Below are positions 23,846 to 31,310 of a stretch of DNA of 33,243 nt, in pieces. Position 1 is the stretch's first letter, and the number at the start of each line of letters is the position of its first letter. The stretch is from Acidovorax sp. (GTDB lineage Bacteria > Pseudomonadota > Gammaproteobacteria > Burkholderiales > Burkholderiaceae_C), in the NCBI GenBank assembly GCA_018780365.1, contig JADMJR010000230.1:1-33243 (forward strand), in the 5' to 3' direction. The position numbers were made by a program, and so were the translations under genes. The notes under the pieces are model-generated. The model did not search any database, was not told where the DNA came from, and was given only the letters and a program-made list of their open reading frames with translations.

Positions 23846-25204
23846 ATGAAAACCATTGCCCAGATCGCCGCCGAACTGCAAGGCTACGACCCCCAGGCCC
23901 TGAAAGCCGCCGATGTCAACGCGTTTCTGGACCGCCTGGTCGAGCCCGTCACCGCCACCGAGGAGCTGCCCCTCTTCAACGCCCTGGGCCGCGTGCTGGC
24001 CCGCGATGTGGTCTCACCCATCAGCGTGCCGCCACACGACAACTCGGCCATGGACGGCTACGCATTCACGGGCGCCCAACTGGCCAAGGGCCAGCCCCTC
24101 ACGCTGCGCGTGGTGGGCACAGCGCTGGCCGGCAAGGCCTGGGCGGGCAGCGTGGCAGCGGGCGAGTGCGTGAAGATCATGACCGGCGCCATCATGCCCA
24201 CGGGCCTCGACACCGTGGTGCCGCAAGAGTTCACCACCACCGACGGTGGTGAGCACATCACCATCGCCGCCGATGTGCTGCAGACGGGCGACAACCGCCG
24301 CTTCAAGGGCGAAGACCTGATGGAAGGCGGTGTGGCCCTGGCGCGTGGCGAACTGCTGACGCCCGCCGCGCTGGGCCTGGTGGCCAGCCTGGGCCTGCCC
24401 ACCGTCACGGTAGCCCGCCGCCTGCGCGTGGCGTACTTCTCGACCGGCGACGAGATCCTGAGCCTGGGCGAGGCGCCCCGCGAGGGTGCCGTGTACGACA
24501 GCAACCGCTACACCGTGTTCGGCCTGCTCACGCGCCTGGGCGTGGAGGTGATCGACCTGGGCGTGGTGCGCGACGAGCCCGCGCTGCTCGAAGCCGCCTT
24601 CCGCCAGGCGGCGCAGCAGGCCGACGCCATCATCACCAGCGGCGGCGTGAGCGTGGGCGAGGCCGACCACACGCGCACCATGATGAAGAAGCTGGGCGAC
24701 GTGGCCTTCTGGCGCATCGCCATGCGCCCGGGCCGCCCCATGGCCGTAGGGCGCATCGCCGCCTCTGGATTTGAAGAAAAAACAGCCTCTACCGCGCAAC
24801 CATCAAGCCCCAATAGCTATCAAAATAATAGCAATTTACATTCTAGTGCTGGCGCCGTGCTTTTTGGCCTGCCCGGCAACCCGGTGGCGGTGATGGTGAC
24901 CTTTCTGGCCTTTGTGCGCCCCGCCCTGCTGCGCATGATGGGCAGCACCCGCACGGCCCCGCCGCTGCTGCGCGCCATCAGCACCGAAGCGATGCGCAAG
25001 AAGCCTGGGCGCACCGAATACCAGCGCGGCACCGTGACCACCGCACTGGACGGCACGCTGCAGGTGTGCACTACCGGCAACCAGGGCTCGGGCGTGCTCA
25101 GCTCCATGGTGCAGGCCAAAGGCCTCATCGTGCTGCACCATGGCCAGGGCAATGTGGCGGTGGGCGATATGGTGGATGTGATGGTGTTTGACGGGGTGAT
25201 TTGA
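23846..25204 (+). CDS. moeA: Molybdopterin molybdenumtransferase MoeA, with a repeat-encoded insertion
   Basis: The 452-residue enzyme inserts molybdate into adenylated molybdopterin. Family blocks are intact: PHDNSAMDGYAF, the FKGEDLMEGG region, STGDEILSLGE, VYDSNRY, SGGVSVGEADHT, MRPGRPMAVGRI and GLPGNPVAVMVTFLAF. Between VGRI and VLFGLPGNP about 30 residues replace the three or so found in E. coli MoeA. Residues 309 to about 331 (FEEKTASTAQ...) are encoded by a dispersed repeat read in frame, and they are Ser/Asn/Gln-rich, unlike the rest. The frame is not broken, so the gene is probably functional with a longer surface loop next to the substrate-binding motif. The start ATG 23846 agrees with the family. 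Confidence 0.95.
   Translation: MKTIAQIAAELQGYDPQALKAADVNAFLDRLVEPVTATEELPLFNALGRVLARDVVSPISVPPHDNSAMDGYAFTGAQLAKGQPLTLRVVGTALAGKAWAGSVAAGECVKIMTGAIMPTGLDTVVPQEFTTTDGGEHITIAADVLQTGDNRRFKGEDLMEGGVALARGELLTPAALGLVASLGLPTVTVARRLRVAYFSTGDEILSLGEAPREGAVYDSNRYTVFGLLTRLGVEVIDLGVVRDEPALLEAAFRQAAQQADAIITSGGVSVGEADHTRTMMKKLGDVAFWRIAMRPGRPMAVGRIAASGFEEKTASTAQPSSPNSYQNNSNLHSSAGAVLFGLPGNPVAVMVTFLAFVRPALLRMMGSTRTAPPLLRAISTEAMRKKPGRTEYQRGTVTTALDGTLQVCTTGNQGSGVLSSMVQAKGLIVLHHGQGNVAVGDMVDVMVFDGVI
24770..24836 (+). repeat. Dispersed repeat copy inside moeA, read in frame
   Basis: From TTTGAAGAAAAAACAGCC through CATCAAGC to AATAGCTATCAAAATAATAG this segment matches the copy at 10502 without gaps at 38 of 51 bases, counted by hand. 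It is visibly AT-richer than the flanking moeA sequence and contains no stop in the moeA frame. Confidence 0.85.
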
Positions 25205-25367
25205 AGCCCTCTGAGGCGTTTCACGCCTTCCCCCCAGGGGGAAGCACCCTCGCTGCGGGGCGGCCCTTGCTCGGCGTCACTCGCCGGCTCCACGCCCAAG
25301 GCAATCGGTGCTGGCGAACCACACAAGCATGCTCTTCTCGTACAAACCCCCTCTGAATTCTTAAGCC
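25205..25367. repeat. GC-rich dispersed-repeat-like intergenic element between moeA and thioredoxin
   Basis: The gap holds hairpin GGCGTTTCACGCC (25213-25225), a CCCCCAGGGGG palindrome and a GCGGGGCGGCCCTTGCTCGG tract. I recall similar sequence between genes in Comamonadaceae genomes, and the 19765-19830 region resembles it in reverse complement. No open reading frame here looks coding. Confidence 0.5.
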
Positions 25368-25700
25368 ATGCCCTACGCTGCTCAGCACCTTGCACAACCC
25401 CCTACCCGCGACGACGTGGACCGCCTGGCCGGTGCCACCGTGGTCGAGTTTGGCACCCCCTGGTGCGGCCACTGCCAGCGTGCGCAGCCCCTCATCGAGC
25501 AGGCTCTGCAGGACCAGGCAGGCCTCTCCCACATCAAGGTGGAAGATGGCCCGGGCCAGCGACTGGGTCGCACGTTTGGCGTGAAGCTCTGGCCCACACT
25601 GGTGTTCCTCAAGGACGGCAAGGAAGTGGCGCGGCTGGTGCGGCCGCAGGCGCTTCAGGAAGTGTCGGACGCGGTGCAGACCACCGTGGCGCAGCCCTGA
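25368..25700 (+). CDS. Thioredoxin family protein
   Basis: The 110-residue protein is a single thioredoxin fold with the redox motif WCGHC (in EFGTPWCGHCQRAQPL) and the cis-proline strand KLWPTLVFLKDGKEV. The dipeptide between the cysteines is GH, as in disulfide isomerases and some thioredoxins, rather than the GP of housekeeping thioredoxin. This suggests a somewhat more oxidising potential. It has no signal peptide, so it is cytoplasmic. The start ATG 25368 lies after a 163-bp repeat-rich gap from moeA, so it may have its own promoter. The partner protein is unknown. Confidence 0.92.
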   Translation: MPYAAQHLAQPPTRDDVDRLAGATVVEFGTPWCGHCQRAQPLIEQALQDQAGLSHIKVEDGPGQRLGRTFGVKLWPTLVFLKDGKEVARLVRPQALQEVSDAVQTTVAQP

Positions 25701-25727
25701 TACGGGGTTCGCGTTCAATCGCTCAAT

Positions 25728-25789
25728 ACCGTTCGGGCTGAACCTGTCGAAGCCCCTCGCCGCGCTTCGACAGGTTCAGCGTGAACGGT
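25728..25789. repeat. Long imperfect palindrome (REP-like) after the thioredoxin gene
   Basis: The left arm (25728-25753, containing TTCGGGCTGAACCTGTCGAA) and right arm (25764-25789, containing TTCGACAGGTTCAGCGTGAA) pair at 24 of 26 positions around a ten-base loop. Palindromes with this TTCGACAGG(T/C)TCAG motif are scattered widely in proteobacterial genomes. It sits in the convergent gap and may act on mRNA ends of either neighbour. Confidence 0.85.
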
Positions 25790-25846
25790 CTTGTATTTTT
25801 GAAAGCAACCGGGGGTGAAACCGTCTGGCGCGCTGCAGCCCCAATC

Positions 25847-25876
25847 AAAAGAAGCCCCAGCGGGGCTTCTTTTTTT
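25847..25876. terminator. Bidirectional rho-independent terminator
   Basis: AAAAGAAGCCCC (25847-25858) pairs with GGGGCTTCTTTT (25862-25873) around a three-base loop, and the T-run continues on the plus strand. It lies between the convergent thioredoxin and RND pump genes and can serve both. Confidence 0.9.
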
Positions 25877-25929
25877 GTGCGCCGCGACCCAAGCCCGCTG
25901 GCCCGGGTCAATGGCTACTTGGTCAAAGG

Positions 25930-28900
25930 CTACTTGGCCACATAGTCGTGCGGGTGCAGCGGATGCTCCGGCTCCTCGGCCGCCACCGCCGTGTTGGCAC
26001 CGGGCACGGCCTTGCGCGCGAACAGCGTGTACATGGTGGGCACCACAAAAATCGTGAGCAGGGTGCCCAGCGACATGCCGCCCACAATCACCCAGCCAAT
26101 CTGCATGCGCGTCTCGGCGCCTGCGCCCTTCGCCAGGGCCAGCGGGATCGCGCCCAGCACCATGGCGCCTGTGGTCATCAGAATGGGGCGCAGGCGCTGG
26201 GCCGAGGCCTTGACCAGCGCATCCACCATCTCCATGCCCTCTTCGCGCAGCTGGTTGGTAAATTCCACGATCAGAATGCCGTGTTTGGTGATCAGGCCCA
26301 CCAGGGTGATCAGGCCGATCTGCGAATACACGTTGAGCGAGCCCCCGCTCCACTTGAGCGCCAGCAGCGCGCCAATCATCGACAGTGGCACCGACACCAT
26401 GATCACCAGCGGGTCGATGAAGCTTTCGAACTGCGCGGCCAGCACCAGGAAGATGAACACCAGCGCCAGCACAAACACCACGCCCAGCGCGCCCTGCGAG
26501 TTCTTGAACTCGCGCGAGGTGTCGTTCAGGTCGGTGGTGTAGCCGGGCTTGAGCACCTTGGCGGCCGTCTCGTTCATGAAGGTGATGGCCTGGCCCAGCG
26601 AGTAGTCGGACGACAGGTTGGCCGTGATGGTGGCCGAGCGGCGCTGGCCGAAGTGGTTCAGCTCGCGCGGGCTCACGCTCTCGCGCACGTTGACCAGGCT
26701 GGACAGCGGGATCATCGCCTCGTTGCGGCCACGCACATAGATGGTGTCGATGTTCTCTGGCGTGGTGCGGCCCCGCGCCTCGGTCTGCACGATCACGTCG
26801 TACTGCTCGGCGTCGCGCTTGTAGCGTGTCACGGTGCGGCCGCCCAGCATGGTCTCTATGGCCTTGGCCACCACTTCCACGCTCACGCCCAGGTCGGCCG
26901 CTCGCTCGCGGTTGACCTCGATGCGAAGCTCGGGCTTGTTCAGGCGCAGGTCCACGTCGGGGCCCACGATGCCGGGGTTCTGCGCAATCTCGGCCATGAA
27001 GGCGGCCACCACCTTGCTGAGGTTCTCGTAGCTGTCCGAGGTCTGGATCACGTAGGTGAGCGGCCGCGAGCGAAAGCCTTGGCCGAGGGACGGCGGCGTG
27101 ATGAGGAAGGCGTTCACGCCCGGCAGGCCTGCCACCTTGGGCTGCAGTTCCTTGGCCAGGTCGAGCGTGGTGCGGTTGCGGCTTTCCCAGTCCACCGTGC
27201 GGTAGATCACGCTGCCCTGCGCCACCGTGGGGTTGCCGATGTTGGCAAACACGCGGTCGAACTCGGGGTAGGTGGTACCGATCTTTTCCAGCTCCAGGGC
27301 GTAGCGGTTGGTGTAGTCCAGCGTGGCGCCGTCGGGTGCGGTGACGCTGGCCAGGATGGTGCCCCGGTCTTCCAGGGGCGAGAGCTCTTGCCGCATGGTG
27401 GGGAACACCAGCGCCAGCGCCAGCCCGCTCAGGGCCATGACGCCCACCACAATCCAGCGGGCCTGGAAGATGGCACCACGCACGCCACCACCCGCCCCAG
27501 CGCCTTTGCCGCCGCCCCAGCGCGCGGTGACGATCCAGCGCAGCAGGCGGCCATAGGCGTCCGACAGCGCGGTGAGCCAGCGCTCCATCGAGCGGTCGAA
27601 CCAGTTGGGCTTGGGGTTGTGCTTGAGCAGCAGCGAACACATCATGGGCGAGAGCGTGAGCGCCACAAAACCCGACACCACCACCGCCCCGGCCAGCGCC
27701 AGCGCAAACTCCACAAACAAACGCCCCGTGCGGCCCGGCGTGAAGGCCAGCGGTGCATACACCGCCACCAGCGTGAGCGTCATGGCCACGATGGCAAAGC
27801 CGATCTCGCGTGCGCCCTTGATGGCGGCGGAGAACGGGTCGAGCCCTTCTTCGATGTGGCGGTAGATGTTCTCCAGCATCACGATGGCGTCGTCCACCAC
27901 CAGGCCGATGGCCAGCACCAGCGCCAGCAGCGTGAGCGTGTTGATCGAGAACCCCGCCAGCGACATCAGCGCAAAGCTGCCCACCAGACTCACCGGGATG
28001 GTGACGATGGGAATGATGGACGCGCGGAAGGTGCGCAGGAACACAAAGATCACCAGGGCCACCAGCACCACAGCCTCGGCGATGGTGGTGTAGACGCTTT
28101 TGATGGAGCGGTCGATGAACAGGGAGTTGTCGTTGGCGACATCGATGCCGATGTCCGCAGGCAAGTCGGCCTTGAGCAGGGGCAGCATGGCGCGCACGCC
28201 TTGCGACAGCTCCAGCGGGTTGGCCGTGGCCTGGCGGATCACGCCCACCGAGATCGCATCGCGGCCATTCAGGCGCACGCGGCTGCGGTCGCTGGCCGCG
28301 CCCTCTTCCACCCGTGCCACGTCCTGGATACGCACAGGAAAGCCGTTGACCGTGCGGATCACGATGCTGGAGAACTGCGCAGGCGTTTTCAGGTCGGTCT
28401 GGGAAGTGACGCTGAACTCACGCTGCTGGGATTCGATACGGCCTGCCGGCAGCTCCAGGTTGTTGCGGCGGATGGCGTCTTCCACGTCCTGCGTGGTCAG
28501 GCGGTAGCCGGCCAGACGCTCCGGGTCCAGCCACACGCGCATGGCGTACTTGCGCTCGCCGTAGATAGGCACGTCGGCCACGCCGGTCACGGTTTGCAGG
28601 CGCGGCTTGACGATGCGGTTGATGAGGTCGTTGATCTCCAGCGGGCTGCGCGTGTCGCTGCTGAAAGCGAGCCACATCACGGGCGAGGCATCGGCCTCCA
28701 CCTTGGCGATCACCGGCTCGTCCACCGCCAGCGGCAGGCGGTTGCGCACACGCGCCGTGCGGTCACGCACCTCGGCGGCGGCATTGTCGGCGTCCTTTTC
28801 CAGGCGAAAGCGCACGCTGATCTGGCTTTGCTCGGCGCGGCTGATGGAGGTGATCACATCCACCGCATCAATCCCGGCAATCGAGTCTTCGAGTGGCTTG

Positions 28901-29091
28901 GTGACCTGCGATTCAATCACCTCGGCCGAGGCACCCGCGTAGCGCACGCTGACGGTGACCACGGGTTCGTCGATCTTGGGGTATTCGCGCACCGAAAGCC
29001 GTGTGAAGCTCACCGCTCCAATCAGCAGCACCAGCAGCGACAACACGGTGGCAAAAACCGGCCGGCGGATCGAGATTTCAGCGAGTTGCAT
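25930..29091 (-). CDS. RND multidrug efflux permease (HAE1 family)
   Basis: The 1053-residue inner-membrane pump has full family length and twelve expected membrane helices. The start MQLAEISIRRPVFATVLSLL is typical. The proton-relay residues are present: the aspartate pair in GLVVDDAIVMLENI and the lysine in GLITKHGILIVEF. Two large periplasmic loops carry YAGASAEVIESQVTKPLED and related porter-domain motifs. It exports hydrophobic compounds using the proton gradient. It follows its adaptor gene by 51 bp on the minus strand, and no outer membrane factor gene is present in this operon, so it probably borrows a TolC-like channel. The substrate cannot be read from sequence. A long open frame on the opposite strand here is only a GC-rich shadow. 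Confidence 0.97.
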   Translation of the reverse strand: MQLAEISIRRPVFATVLSLLVLLIGAVSFTRLSVREYPKIDEPVVTVSVRYAGASAEVIESQVTKPLEDSIAGIDAVDVITSISRAEQSQISVRFRLEKDADNAAAEVRDRTARVRNRLPLAVDEPVIAKVEADASPVMWLAFSSDTRSPLEINDLINRIVKPRLQTVTGVADVPIYGERKYAMRVWLDPERLAGYRLTTQDVEDAIRRNNLELPAGRIESQQREFSVTSQTDLKTPAQFSSIVIRTVNGFPVRIQDVARVEEGAASDRSRVRLNGRDAISVGVIRQATANPLELSQGVRAMLPLLKADLPADIGIDVANDNSLFIDRSIKSVYTTIAEAVVLVALVIFVFLRTFRASIIPIVTIPVSLVGSFALMSLAGFSINTLTLLALVLAIGLVVDDAIVMLENIYRHIEEGLDPFSAAIKGAREIGFAIVAMTLTLVAVYAPLAFTPGRTGRLFVEFALALAGAVVVSGFVALTLSPMMCSLLLKHNPKPNWFDRSMERWLTALSDAYGRLLRWIVTARWGGGKGAGAGGGVRGAIFQARWIVVGVMALSGLALALVFPTMRQELSPLEDRGTILASVTAPDGATLDYTNRYALELEKIGTTYPEFDRVFANIGNPTVAQGSVIYRTVDWESRNRTTLDLAKELQPKVAGLPGVNAFLITPPSLGQGFRSRPLTYVIQTSDSYENLSKVVAAFMAEIAQNPGIVGPDVDLRLNKPELRIEVNRERAADLGVSVEVVAKAIETMLGGRTVTRYKRDAEQYDVIVQTEARGRTTPENIDTIYVRGRNEAMIPLSSLVNVRESVSPRELNHFGQRRSATITANLSSDYSLGQAITFMNETAAKVLKPGYTTDLNDTSREFKNSQGALGVVFVLALVFIFLVLAAQFESFIDPLVIMVSVPLSMIGALLALKWSGGSLNVYSQIGLITLVGLITKHGILIVEFTNQLREEGMEMVDALVKASAQRLRPILMTTGAMVLGAIPLALAKGAGAETRMQIGWVIVGGMSLGTLLTIFVVPTMYTLFARKAVPGANTAVAAEEPEHPLHPHDYVAK

Positions 29092-29142
29092 GGCAGTCCA
29101 GGGGCATCAAAAAAGAGCGGCGAGCAAGCAGCAAACCGCCCC

Positions 29143-30552
29143 TCAGGCGGGGGACCGCTGGCCAGCAGGTGCCGGCCGGCCGGGGACGGCGGCCCACTGG
29201 CAGGGGTTGGGGCCTGGCAGAGGGGCCACGGCCGCGCTGGCGGTGGCCGCCACGGGAGCCGTTGCGGCCGCTGGCGCAGTGGCCATGGCCACCCCCGAGG
29301 CGGCACCCGATGCGCTGGACATCGGCACATCGGCCACACCCGGCGCCTTGCCACGGGGCCCCGACGCCGAGCGCCCGGGCGAAGGCGCGGCACCATTGCC
29401 CTGTTTGCCCAGCTCCACCACACGCACCTCGGTGCCGTCCTTGCGAATGCGCTGCTGGCCTGCGGTGACCACCCAGTCGCCAGCGTTCAGGCCCTCCACC
29501 ACCTCCACCATGCCGGGAGAGCGTGCCCCCAGCTTGACGGGGGTGCGGCTGGTCACCCGCGTGCCGGGCTCCTTGCCCTCCACGATCTTGAGCACATAGG
29601 GGCTGTTGCCTTCCGGCACGATGGCCTCTTCCGGCACCACACGCGCATCGTTGCGCTCCGAAAACACGGCCGTCACGCGGGCGAACATGCCGGGGCGCAG
29701 TTGCAGGCGGCGGTTGTCGATGCAGCCGCGCACTGCAATGGCCCGGCCATCCGCATCGATCTGCGGGCTGATGGCCTGCACCACGGCGGTGTAGCGCACC
29801 CCAGGCAAGGCATCGAACGCCACCTGCGCGGTCTGCCCGGAGCGCACCTTGCTCTGCAGCCGCTCGGGCAGGCGGAAGTCCACGTACACGGCGTCCAGGT
29901 CTTCAATATTGACGATGTCAGCCCCGTCCTTGAGGTAGTCGCCCACGTTCACGCCCCGGATGCCGGCAATGCCATCAAAGGGTGCAACGATCTTCAGGCG
30001 CTGGGCCGTGGCCTGCGCCAGGGCCAGCTTGGCCTGCGCCACCTCCAGGTTGGCGGCGCTTTCATCCACCGAGCGCTGGCTGATGAAACCCTGGGCCACC
30101 AGCTCCTGGTTGCGCTTGTGGTTGGCCTGGGCAATCGACATCTCGGCCTGGCTTTGCTGGATCTGCGCGCGGGGCAGCTGGTCGTCGAACTGCACCAGCA
30201 CCTGCCCACGCCGCACCCGCTCACCATCACGGAAATTGAGCTGGGTGATGCGGCCACCCACCTCGGGCCGCAGCATCACGCTCTGGCGCGACCGCAGGCT
30301 GCCCACAGCATCGGCATCGTCGCGCAGCGCCATCTGCTTGACGGCCACGGCCTCTACCGCCACCGGGCGGCCCGCCCCACCCGCCGGGCCAGCGCCCTTG
30401 GCAGCGCCACCAGCGGGCACGCCACCAAGGCCCCCGGCCTGCGCCGCCTCCGTGCGTGCGGGCTGCGCTGGTTTTTGAAACCACCAGGCAGCACCGGATG
30501 CGGCAGCCATGCCGATGACAGCGAAAACGATGTATTTGTTCTTGGACGCCAT
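29143..30552 (-). CDS. RND efflux periplasmic adaptor subunit (AcrA/MexA-like)
   Basis: The 469-residue protein has an N-terminal membrane anchor (YIVFAVIGMAAASGAAWWF) and a Gly/Ala/Pro-rich linker. The lipoyl half VMLRPEVGGRITQLNFRDGE, an alpha-hairpin, the second half KIVAPFDGIAGIRGVNVGDY, and the barrel and membrane-proximal domains follow. The order is that of adaptors paired with HAE1 pumps. Unusually, the last 80 or so residues (from about VELGKQGNGA) are a low-complexity Ala/Pro/Ser/Gly tail containing AAATAPVAATASAAVAPLPG. Such a tail is longer than in AcrA and is probably disordered in the periplasm. It is first in the operon, with the pump gene downstream. A 9-bp-arm palindrome lies 56 bp upstream of its ATG. 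Confidence 0.95.
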   Translation of the reverse strand: MASKNKYIVFAVIGMAAASGAAWWFQKPAQPARTEAAQAGGLGGVPAGGAAKGAGPAGGAGRPVAVEAVAVKQMALRDDADAVGSLRSRQSVMLRPEVGGRITQLNFRDGERVRRGQVLVQFDDQLPRAQIQQSQAEMSIAQANHKRNQELVAQGFISQRSVDESAANLEVAQAKLALAQATAQRLKIVAPFDGIAGIRGVNVGDYLKDGADIVNIEDLDAVYVDFRLPERLQSKVRSGQTAQVAFDALPGVRYTAVVQAISPQIDADGRAIAVRGCIDNRRLQLRPGMFARVTAVFSERNDARVVPEEAIVPEGNSPYVLKIVEGKEPGTRVTSRTPVKLGARSPGMVEVVEGLNAGDWVVTAGQQRIRKDGTEVRVVELGKQGNGAAPSPGRSASGPRGKAPGVADVPMSSASGAASGVAMATAPAAATAPVAATASAAVAPLPGPNPCQWAAVPGRPAPAGQRSPA

Positions 30553-30607
30553 GGGTCAGTGAAACCAGGTGGTGTGGGGAATGCAATCAAACAATGTATC
30601 AGTGCGT

Positions 30608-30637
30608 GTCTTGCACTGCAGCCAACTTGTGCAAGAC
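30608..30637. promoter_or_regulatory. Inverted repeat upstream of the RND operon, candidate operator
   Basis: GTCTTGCAC (30608-30616) and GTGCAAGAC (30629-30637) are perfect nine-base arms around twelve bases, 56-85 bp upstream of the adaptor start. The size suits a dimeric repressor such as a TetR protein, although no regulator gene adjoins this operon. No T-run follows, so it does not look like a terminator. Confidence 0.5.
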
Positions 30638-30686
30638 CCCAAGGGCAATGGCGGCGGTTTTACGCAGGCTTTACACGCCATCGGCG

Positions 30687-30709
30687 CAAAAAAAGCCCCC
30701 GAAGGGGCT
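30687..30709 (-). terminator. Rho-independent terminator after rnhA
   Basis: On the minus strand AGCCCC (30709-30704) and GGGGCT (30699-30694) form a hairpin with a UUCG-type loop, followed by a run of T (complement of the A-run at 30688-30693). It lies about 78 nt after the rnhA stop and insulates the RND operon from rnhA transcription. The rest of the 30710-30786 gap has short GCGGCCTATGG-like repeats and nothing else I can name. Confidence 0.88.
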
Positions 30710-30786
30710 GGTGGCGGCGCCGATGCGCGCTTCGGTGCCTGCGGCCTATGGTCTAAGGTCTACGGCCTGCAGCCAAGGACCGCTGG

Positions 30787-31236
30787 TTACCCGCGCCCCA
30801 GGGCTTTGTCCACGCCCCGGTTGGCCAACCCGTCCGCACGTTCGTTGCCCGGATCGCCCGAGTGCCCCTTCACCCAACGCCACTCGATGCGGTGGCCACC
30901 GGTGCTGACCAGGGCGTCCAGCCGCTGCCACAGCTCCACGTTCTTGACGGGCTGATTGGACGCGGTGCGCCAGCCCCTGGCCTTCCAGCCATGGATCCAT
31001 TCGGTGATGCCCTTGCGCACATATTCGCTGTCCAGGAACAGCGTCACAGCGCAGGGGCGTTTGAGGGCCGTCAGCGCCTCGATCACCGCCAGCAGCTCCA
31101 TGCGGTTGTTGGTGGTGCCCAGTTCGCCGCCAAACAGCTCTTTTTCGGTGGGCCCGGAGCGCAGCAGCACGCCCCACCCGCCGGGGCCCGGATTGCCCTT
31201 GCAGGCGCCATCTGTGTATATCTCTACCTGATTCAA
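30787..31236 (-). CDS. rnhA: Ribonuclease HI
   Basis: The 149-residue enzyme cuts the RNA strand of RNA-DNA hybrids. It has the family start [19 protein letters not shown] and active-site acids D9, E47 ([13 protein letters not shown]) and D69 (LFLDSEYV), with a fourth in the C-terminal [12 protein letters not shown] segment. The length matches E. coli RNase HI. The start codon is unusual: no ATG precedes the conserved N-terminus at the right place, and TTG at 31236-31234 gives (M)NQVEIYTD with AGGA (CCAGGAACACAGT) upstream at normal spacing. It is 74 bp downstream of the methyltransferase gene on the same strand and may be co-transcribed with it. Confidence 0.96.
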   Translation of the reverse strand: MNQVEIYTDGACKGNPGPGGWGVLLRSGPTEKELFGGELGTTNNRMELLAVIEALTALKRPCAVTLFLDSEYVRKGITEWIHGWKARGWRTASNQPVKNVELWQRLDALVSTGGHRIEWRWVKGHSGDPGNERADGLANRGVDKALGRG

Positions 31237-31310
31237 ACTGTGTTCCTGGTGTGGTGATTCTTGGCCGCACGGGCCGGGGCGCGCAGCCCCGTGGCGGCCT
31301 GTCGGATTGT

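Noticed and set aside
24770-24836. Frameshift or pseudogene interpretation of moeA
   Set aside because: All motifs on both sides are in one frame with no stop, so an in-frame insertion is the simpler reading.
25948-30756. A 1602-codon open frame on the plus strand opposite the RND operon
   Set aside because: It is rich in His, Arg, Gln and Gly with no domain pattern and is exactly antisense to two well-recognised genes.
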